DNA of 64,000 nucleotides from Caldilineae bacterium (GTDB lineage: Bacteria; Chloroflexota; Anaerolineae; Epilineales; Epilineaceae), in NCBI GenBank assembly GCA_020634625.1, contig JACKBJ010000003.1, positions 124,001 to 188,000 on the forward strand, in the 5' to 3' direction. Made by a program: the position numbers and the translations under genes. Positions 58,964 through 64,000 of the stretch are shown piece by piece (position 1 is the first letter of the stretch; each line of letters begins with the position of its first letter). Under the pieces are notes generated by a model that was not told the DNA's origin, ran no database searches, and was given only the letters and a program-made list of their open reading frames with translations.

Positions 58964-61483
58964 GTGAGACCCACATTCATCGATGGCGAGCTGACCCGAG
59001 CGACTCGGCTGCGACGCCGGCATCTCATGTCGAGGATCCTCCCGGCCGCGCTCGTCCTCATGCTTGCGCTGCTTCCCTGGCACGCTCACGCGTCCGGATC
59101 GAGCGCGCCACCGGCACCGGCGTCGCCGGAGCTGGATGCGGATCCAGGGGGCGGCGACGGATTCTCCACCGGCCTACCCGTGGTCACCGATCTTGGGCAA
59201 ACCACGCTCTCGATGAACGAGGGGGCGGGATGCACCGGGCCATTCGCGCAAGGCGCGGATCGGCTCGCAGGCCTGCAGAATGACGACGGTGGATGGGATT
59301 GGCCCCTGGATGACGGTTCGCCGACGACCCACAGTCCACTGAATACGATCGGGCCGATCGGGATGGGGCTCTCGCAGGCAGCGCGGCACACGGCCGAGGC
59401 CTCCCACCTCGATGCGCTCGAGGACGCCGGTGGCTTCCTGATGGCCAAGACGAGCTCGTTCTCGCCTTCGGACGGCTACCTTGCCGCCGAGCTCGATGCG
59501 GTCCTCGGTGGAACGGCCTTCGTCGATCACGTCACCACCCACTTCTACGATCGGCTCGCGAACGGCACCTATCTCCGCAACGGAACGCTCTATGATACGG
59601 CTGGCTACGTCGCCCTCATCCGAACGGTACGTGCAAGTCAGGGCATTGGGAATCTGGCGGCATGGGACATCGGCATGGGCCTTGTCGGCGCTGAAGCAGC
59701 GGGCGCCGATACGAGCGCATGGCTATCCGGTCTCGAAGCCGAGATCGACGAGCTCGACGGGTCCAACTACTACGACGTGATCGGATTGGCAGGTGCCGTG
59801 CTTGGCCTCGCCGTTATAGGGGCGGACTACGATCCCACGGCTGGCGAGCACGCTGCGGCGAGCTCGCTGGCCGATCTCGCCGAGATCCTCGTCAGCTACC
59901 AGGTCGACAGTGGCGGGTTCACCTGGAACCAGGGCAACGTATCGGCGGGCGAAGAAGTCATCCAGGAGACGGCATACGCAGCGCTCGCGCTTTCGGCGCT
60001 TGACCGTGATGGCTATCGCTCGACCCTGCAGTCGGCCGCCGGGTACATGCTTGCGACCCAATTGCCTTCAGGTGGCTGGGAGCAATTCCCCGGTGACGGT
60101 GAGAACAACGAGGTCACGGCCGAGGCGCTCTGGGCCTTGGCGGAAGTCGGCGTCTGGCCCGAGGTCGACGGACTGGCGGCAACGCCGAATCCCGTTGCCG
60201 CCGGCACCAGCTTCGCTGTCGAAGCCGTGGCGACCGAGACCGGTCCGGGCTGTGCCGCGATCGACTCCGTAGAGCTGCGTGTGGACGACGGCGCCTGGTC
60301 CGATGCGGACGCGCAGGATGGTGCGTTCGATGCGTCGAGCGAGCCCGTCGAGGCCGAGCTCGTCGCCCCGAGCGAGTCGGGGATCTACGCGCTATGCGGC
60401 CGAGCGACCGACGAGCAAGGCAACACGGGCGAGACGTCCTGTGTCGACCTCGTCGTCTACGATCCTTCCGGCGGCTTCGTCACCGGGGGAGGATGGATCG
60501 ACTCGCCATCGACGGCGGTGGCGCCGGGTATCGTGCGCGACGGTGAAGCCTATGACGAGGATTGGGTGTTCAACGATGAGCCGCCCAACGTGACGCCCGC
60601 GGCGTACACAACCGACGAGGCGAGCACGGGGCTCGGGAGCCTGCATGTGCCCCCGATCACCAACGACACGGGCAACGTGGAGAAGTTCATTCTGCGCTAC
60701 GTTCCACCCACCGAGGTGGTGCTGGATGCCTTCGACGGCTTCTCGATCGACTTCCTCGTCGACGCTGCTGGCTCCAACACGAACCCGAACCAGTTCTACG
60801 TGAACCTGTACGCGCTGACGCCGGATCCGGACGACGGGGGCTGGTACGACTGCCGCTTCGACTTCGTCGCGAGCGCGGGATCGACGAGTTCGTGGACGCC
60901 GCTCGCGTTCGATGCCGCGAGCGTGGCGACCGCGGTCGGCGACAAGCTCGGTGGCGGATGTCCGACTCGGATCGAGGGTCTGCCTACGGGCAGCACGATG
61001 CTCTTCCTGTCGGTGAACCTGGGCGACACCAGCGCGAACGACACGGGGAGCGGCGGCTACTTCGACAATGCCCAGCTCGGCATGGCCGGCGACACGACCA
61101 CCTGGGACCTGGGCGAAGGGCTTGGTGGCCGTGCCACGTTCGGATTCGTCTCGAAGTACAAGAAGGGCGCGAGCACGCCGAGCGGAGCGACACAGTTCCG
61201 CTTCGACGCGGCCGGTCTCAGCTTCCACTCCACGAGCTACGACTGGCTCGTGATCAACCAGGGTGGCGCGCGTGCTCAGTACAAGGGGTCGGGCACCGTC
61301 AACGGGCAGCCGGCGCCCAACGGCTCGGACTACCGCTTCATGCTCTGGGCTGGCGATGACGATCCGGACACCTTCCGGATGAAGATCTGGTGGGAAGACG
61401 CCGGCGACGACCCTGTCGTCTACGACAATGGGGCCGACCAGGCGATCGGCGGTGGCAACATCGTCGTCCACAAGGGCAAGTAG
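58964..61483 (+). CDS. Secreted alpha/alpha-toroid (prenyltransferase-like) protein with a split Post-COAP-1 domain
   Basis: The protein has 839 residues from a GTG at 58964, chosen because AGGAG lies 6 bases upstream; the ATG at 59027 would still keep the signal peptide (PAALVLMLALLPWHAHASG). Residues about 60-400 form a terpenoid-cyclase/prenyltransferase-like toroid with repeated GGW motifs (LQNDDGGWDW, LPSGGWEQF). A beta domain with two Cys follows. The FVTGGGWIDSP motif at about 505 begins a Post-COAP-1 domain whose remainder (GGRATFGFVSKYKKG to the end) resumes at about 719, so about 190 residues are inserted. No Asp-rich cyclase motif was seen, so the toroid may be a binding domain. 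A clear terminator follows. Confidence 0.8.
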   Translation: MRPTFIDGELTRATRLRRRHLMSRILPAALVLMLALLPWHAHASGSSAPPAPASPELDADPGGGDGFSTGLPVVTDLGQTTLSMNEGAGCTGPFAQGADRLAGLQNDDGGWDWPLDDGSPTTHSPLNTIGPIGMGLSQAARHTAEASHLDALEDAGGFLMAKTSSFSPSDGYLAAELDAVLGGTAFVDHVTTHFYDRLANGTYLRNGTLYDTAGYVALIRTVRASQGIGNLAAWDIGMGLVGAEAAGADTSAWLSGLEAEIDELDGSNYYDVIGLAGAVLGLAVIGADYDPTAGEHAAASSLADLAEILVSYQVDSGGFTWNQGNVSAGEEVIQETAYAALALSALDRDGYRSTLQSAAGYMLATQLPSGGWEQFPGDGENNEVTAEALWALAEVGVWPEVDGLAATPNPVAAGTSFAVEAVATETGPGCAAIDSVELRVDDGAWSDADAQDGAFDASSEPVEAELVAPSESGIYALCGRATDEQGNTGETSCVDLVVYDPSGGFVTGGGWIDSPSTAVAPGIVRDGEAYDEDWVFNDEPPNVTPAAYTTDEASTGLGSLHVPPITNDTGNVEKFILRYVPPTEVVLDAFDGFSIDFLVDAAGSNTNPNQFYVNLYALTPDPDDGGWYDCRFDFVASAGSTSSWTPLAFDAASVATAVGDKLGGGCPTRIEGLPTGSTMLFLSVNLGDTSANDTGSGGYFDNAQLGMAGDTTTWDLGEGLGGRATFGFVSKYKKGASTPSGATQFRFDAAGLSFHSTSYDWLVINQGGARAQYKGSGTVNGQPAPNGSDYRFMLWAGDDDPDTFRMKIWWEDAGDDPVVYDNGADQAIGGGNIVVHKGK

Positions 61484-61530
61484 TCTGGCGCTCGCCCACT
61501 CGCCTGCAACTGCGATCGCCGATCACTCGC

Positions 61531-61559
61531 GGAGGGTGGCCTGTTGTGGGCCACCCTCC
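61531..61559 (+). terminator. Intrinsic-type hairpin terminator
   Basis: GGAGGGTGGCC (61531-61541) pairs with GGCCACCCTCC (61549-61559) over a 7-base loop, an 11-bp perfect stem, 48 bases after the stop at 61483. It lacks a U-tract. Confidence 0.75.
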
Positions 61560-61758
61560 GTCATTCGGGTTCGGTCCGATTCGGCCACACGATCAACGAC
61601 AATTGGCGCTGAGCACGACGACCGCTAGAAACCCACACCAGTGAGGTGCCCGCCGCCAGGCACTGGCGGACTCCGAGTCACCACGAAGCGGAGGGAACTC
61701 CAGGTCCGTGGGTCAACGTCTTCGGGGCCGTCGTGTTGCCCAAGCCCTGACCGCATCC
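61560..61758. other. Intergenic stretch without a recognisable gene
   Basis: The stretch runs from the terminator to the IS66 remnant. No supported reading frame or site was found. Confidence 0.5.
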
Positions 61759-61834
61759 CCTCGTTAAAGCCCGCGAGGCGATGGTTCGTGGCTTACAGCC
61801 ACCGTCGCTCTGTCCAACCACGTGAACACGCACG
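61759..61834 (+). pseudogene. C-terminal fragment of an IS66-family transposase and part of its right end
   Basis: The frame reads VKAREAMVRGLQPPSLCPTT then stop, matching VQAREAAIRGSAPPSLCQT at 54874-54990 and the 52474 transposase. The CACGTGAACACGCACGAG that follows corresponds to the right terminus seen at 50729. Confidence 0.7.
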
Positions 61835-61907
61835 AGAGACGGATTTCGAGACGATCCGTCCAAAACCGATGGAGCCGCGTGTTGTTTCGCCTCGAAAGGA
61901 GACTTCG

Positions 61908-63002
61908 ATGCGCCCCCTCAGCTCCACTGCTCTCGTCTCGAGCCTGCTGATCGCCCTGACCGCCAGCCTGAGCCTCTTCGTTGTTGCCGCGCCCCTCCGC
62001 GCCGCTCCTTCCCCTCGGCCACCGGCAGACCTGCCGGACTGTCCTCCCGAATGGTCGGTGGGCGCCCGCTCGTCGGTGCACCCCACGGCCCTCCTCGTCG
62101 GCGAGTCGGCCCGCGTCACGATTCAGGTGTCAAGCACCTACACCCAGCGCCCCGAACCCCTACACATCGTCTTCGCCGTGGACGCGTCGCAGCATCTCGA
62201 CGAACGCGAGATCCGAGAGGTCCGCGCGGTTCTGCTCGAGCTGGTTCGGCACCTCGACCTGCCCAACGATCCGGACACCCGCGTGGCACTGGTGGACGGC
62301 GCGGGCGGCGGCCGGACCCTGCTGCCCCTGGTCAACGACTCGGCGCGCGTGATCCAACGCATCGGAAGGCTCGAGGCGGGTGACGACGGGCCTCGGCTGC
62401 CGGAGGTCCTTCGGGAAGCCCATCGCGTGCTGCGCCAAGGCCGGCGTCTAAAGTATTGCCAGCAGCAGCTCGTCAATGAGATCGTCGTCCTCGTCTCGCC
62501 GGGGGCGGATCGACGCGACTGCATCGATGCGCTACGGGCGGCGAGGGGTCTGAAGAGCGAAGGCATCTTGCTGGTTACGGCCGATGCCAACGAACGCCCA
62601 CGGGACAAGGGCTGCCTGCACGAGCTCGCCAGCTCTGCCCGCTACGCCTACCACATCCGGGAGCTCGGCCGGCTGATCCTCGTCTTCGTCCACATCCAGA
62701 CCAACGTCACCCTGCGCCAGATGACGGTCGTCGAGACCCTCGCCGAGGGCGTCGAGTACGTGCCGCGCAGCGCTCGGCCGGACCTTACCACGATCGACCT
62801 CGCGACGGGGACCCTAACCTGGACGCTGAGCTTCGTTCCCAAAGTGCACGAACTCGGCTACGAGGTGAGGCTGAGTCGTGTCGGGCTGCAGCCCCTCAGC
62901 GAAGGTGCCCGGATCACCTGGCTCGATAACCGGAACAAGGGCAATTCGCTCGAGCTCGAGCCGGCCTGGGCCCAGGTCTTCGGCCCCGAGCCAGGGCCCT
63001 GA
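61908..63002 (+). CDS. Secreted VWA-like protein (paralogue of 33048)
   Basis: The protein has 364 residues; AAAGGAG lies 6 bases before the ATG. A signal peptide (about 8-32) precedes a VWA-like domain with HIVFAVDASQHLDERE, where Asp92 and Ser94 match the MIDAS motif but the third position is His. The C-terminal domain ends AWAQVFGPEPGP. It aligns end to end with 33048: LDLPxxPxTRVALVD, LVNDxxRxxxRIGRLEA and the RQMTVVETL segment. The two differ in Cys pattern and linker. An IS66-type fragment lies 74 bases upstream, suggesting that the copy may have arrived with or near a mobile element. Confidence 0.8.
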   Translation: MRPLSSTALVSSLLIALTASLSLFVVAAPLRAAPSPRPPADLPDCPPEWSVGARSSVHPTALLVGESARVTIQVSSTYTQRPEPLHIVFAVDASQHLDEREIREVRAVLLELVRHLDLPNDPDTRVALVDGAGGGRTLLPLVNDSARVIQRIGRLEAGDDGPRLPEVLREAHRVLRQGRRLKYCQQQLVNEIVVLVSPGADRRDCIDALRAARGLKSEGILLVTADANERPRDKGCLHELASSARYAYHIRELGRLILVFVHIQTNVTLRQMTVVETLAEGVEYVPRSARPDLTTIDLATGTLTWTLSFVPKVHELGYEVRLSRVGLQPLSEGARITWLDNRNKGNSLELEPAWAQVFGPEPGP

Positions 63003-63045
63003 GCGCGAGCTCGGAGATCCCCGTCGGGATCGTGCGCGCCCTTAG

Positions 63046-63285
63046 CGCCAATTCGATATCAGCGACCGCCAGATCACGTCCAACTCGATTGACCAGGCAC
63101 TGCGATATTCCTATGACAGCAGTGGGCTACTAGTCCGTGAGGATGTGTATTTTGGAGAGGCGCTTGAACAACGTTCTCAATACACATACGGGTGCGAGTC
63201 ACGACTGACCGAGGAGATCCACACTGACTTCGCAGTCGGGCTCATGACTGGGCGCCAGTATGAGTACATGTGCCCCTCGCAGTAA
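63046..63285 (+). pseudogene. C-terminal fragment of a YD-repeat secreted protein
   Basis: The frame has no start and is open for 79 codons: it includes ALRYSYDSSGLLVREDVYF and QYTYGCESRLTEE and ends YEYMCPSQ before a TAA. The YDxxGLxVRE style and YTYGC recall DEYDDEGRIVNN and TATYEYGC in the protein at 51093. It is best read as the 3' end of a deleted relative. Confidence 0.55.
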
Positions 63286-63348
63286 GGGGCCGTCAAGCAA
63301 TTTTCCGCGGCAACCGAGTGCCTTGTTGCGCCGACCGAATTGCGCAGA

Positions 63349-64000
63349 CTACCGATTTCTTGGCCCTTGATCTCCGAGCACCTCGTCGAGCACGCGCCGG
63401 GCGTCACGCCATGCGTTTGGGGCGTCGGCCTCGTGGCGAATGAGGATGAGTGCCTTCCACAAGGCCCAGCCGCGCGCCCGCACCCATGTCGCGTCGTCCA
63501 TCGCCACGGCTCTTAGGAACGCCTCGCGCCCTGCGCCGTCCAAGAACGTCCATGCGATGGTCAAGTCACACGCGGGGTCGCCGACACCGCTCGAGCCGAA
63601 GTCGATCACTGCCGCCAGGCGGCCCTCGCGCACAAGCACATTATCCGCCGTGACGTCGCCATGGACCCACACTCCCGGACCTTCCCACGCCGACGCCAGC
63701 GCGTCCTCCCACACCGCCTCCGCAGCGGCGGCGTCGATGCCCTCGGCGAGCGCTGCGATGGCATCGCGCACCTCATCGTCGTAGGTGGCGACCGGACCAC
63801 CCCTGAAGAAGTTGTGTTCCCCTGCCGGCGGCCCTTCCGTGGCGTCGATGCGGTACAGCGCTCGCAGGAAGCCAGCCAGATCTCGGGCGAAGGTCTCGAC
63901 TTCGACGACGTTCCGCGACGTCGCCCTCTCACCGTCCAGCCAACGGTAGACCGACCAGGGCCATGGGTAGCCCTCGGCTGGCTTGCCCATGGCGATGGGT
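63349..64000 (-). CDS. APH-family phosphotransferase, N-terminus outside the window
   Basis: The frame is open through the right edge of the window, with Ile and Pro codons before the ATG at 63990, so the true start is probably outside. About 216 residues are visible: the C-terminal lobe with WSVYRWLDGERA, the catalytic-loop VWVHGDVTADNVLV (His-Gly-Asp and the downstream Asn) and AVIDFGSSGVGDPACDL, which supplies the metal-binding Asp. The family includes aminoglycoside phosphotransferases and other small-molecule kinases; the substrate cannot be told. Its GC content is close to the core genes. Confidence 0.85.
   Translation of the reverse strand, partial: PIAMGKPAEGYPWPWSVYRWLDGERATSRNVVEVETFARDLAGFLRALYRIDATEGPPAGEHNFFRGGPVATYDDEVRDAIAALAEGIDAAAAEAVWEDALASAWEGPGVWVHGDVTADNVLVREGRLAAVIDFGSSGVGDPACDLTIAWTFLDGAGREAFLRAVAMDDATWVRARGWALWKALILIRHEADAPNAWRDARRVLDEVLGDQGPRNR

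Noticed and set aside
61641..61907. An upstream in-frame extension of the VWA-like gene at 61908
   Set aside because: It runs through the IS66 fragment, while the ATG at 61908 has AAAGGAG and starts a clear signal peptide.

Overview
This is a high-GC bacterial window that most resembles a member of the Chloroflexota (Anaerolineae/Ardenticatenia-like). The evidence is indirect. Several exported proteins have long Pro/Thr linkers and short Tyr/Trp-Leu-Pro tails (LYIPSLFQRRQ, AYLPVLLP, LWLPRLLKR) of the kind common in that phylum. A GAAC-N4-GTTC type LexA box is present. Sigma-70 promoters stand out sharply from the GC-rich background. No rRNA, tRNA or CRISPR array was seen.

Region 1 (1-25.6 kb) is a mixed chromosomal stretch. 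It holds a secreted protein cut by the window edge, a nucleotidyl cyclase/AAA/TPR regulator divergent from a cyclic-nucleotide-binding MscS channel, gamma-glutamyltransferase, an EamA transporter, a secreted propeller-like protein, an RNB ribonuclease, a lytic transglycosylase behind a LexA-like double operator, a Tat-exported GH38-type glycosidase, a GNAT enzyme, a UbiB-like kinase, an exported alpha/beta hydrolase, a secreted protein with two LecA-like domains, and a BTAD-NACHT-FGE fusion regulator.

Region 2 (25.8-38.6 kb) holds a roughly 2,400-residue secreted RTX-like repeat protein whose 3' end runs into an antisense FGE-domain fragment, a secreted VWA-like protein, and a response regulator - PDZ protein - histidine kinase set.

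Region 3 (38.6-46.9 kb) is a purine biosynthesis cluster: purN-like, purD, two archaeal-type purP genes in tandem, purE, purC, a small membrane protein and purM. The purP pair suggests that the formate-dependent archaeal enzyme replaces the PurH transformylase step. Region 4 (46.9-48.9 kb) is an aldo/keto reductase with a divergent AraC-type regulator.

Region 5 (48.9-64 kb) is accessory DNA of visibly lower GC, littered with ends of an IS66-family element. It carries two parallel cassettes (IS end, secreted protein gene, conserved spacer, 48-50 residue membrane protein), a decayed IS66 transposase, a TIMP/NTR-like exported protein behind a near-perfect sigma-54 promoter, a RibD/DHFR-like reductase, an ECF sigma/anti-sigma/secreted-protein operon with collagen-like tracts, a large secreted toroid protein with a split Post-COAP-1 domain, a paralogue of the region 2 VWA-like protein, a degraded YD-repeat fragment and an APH-type phosphotransferase cut by the window edge.
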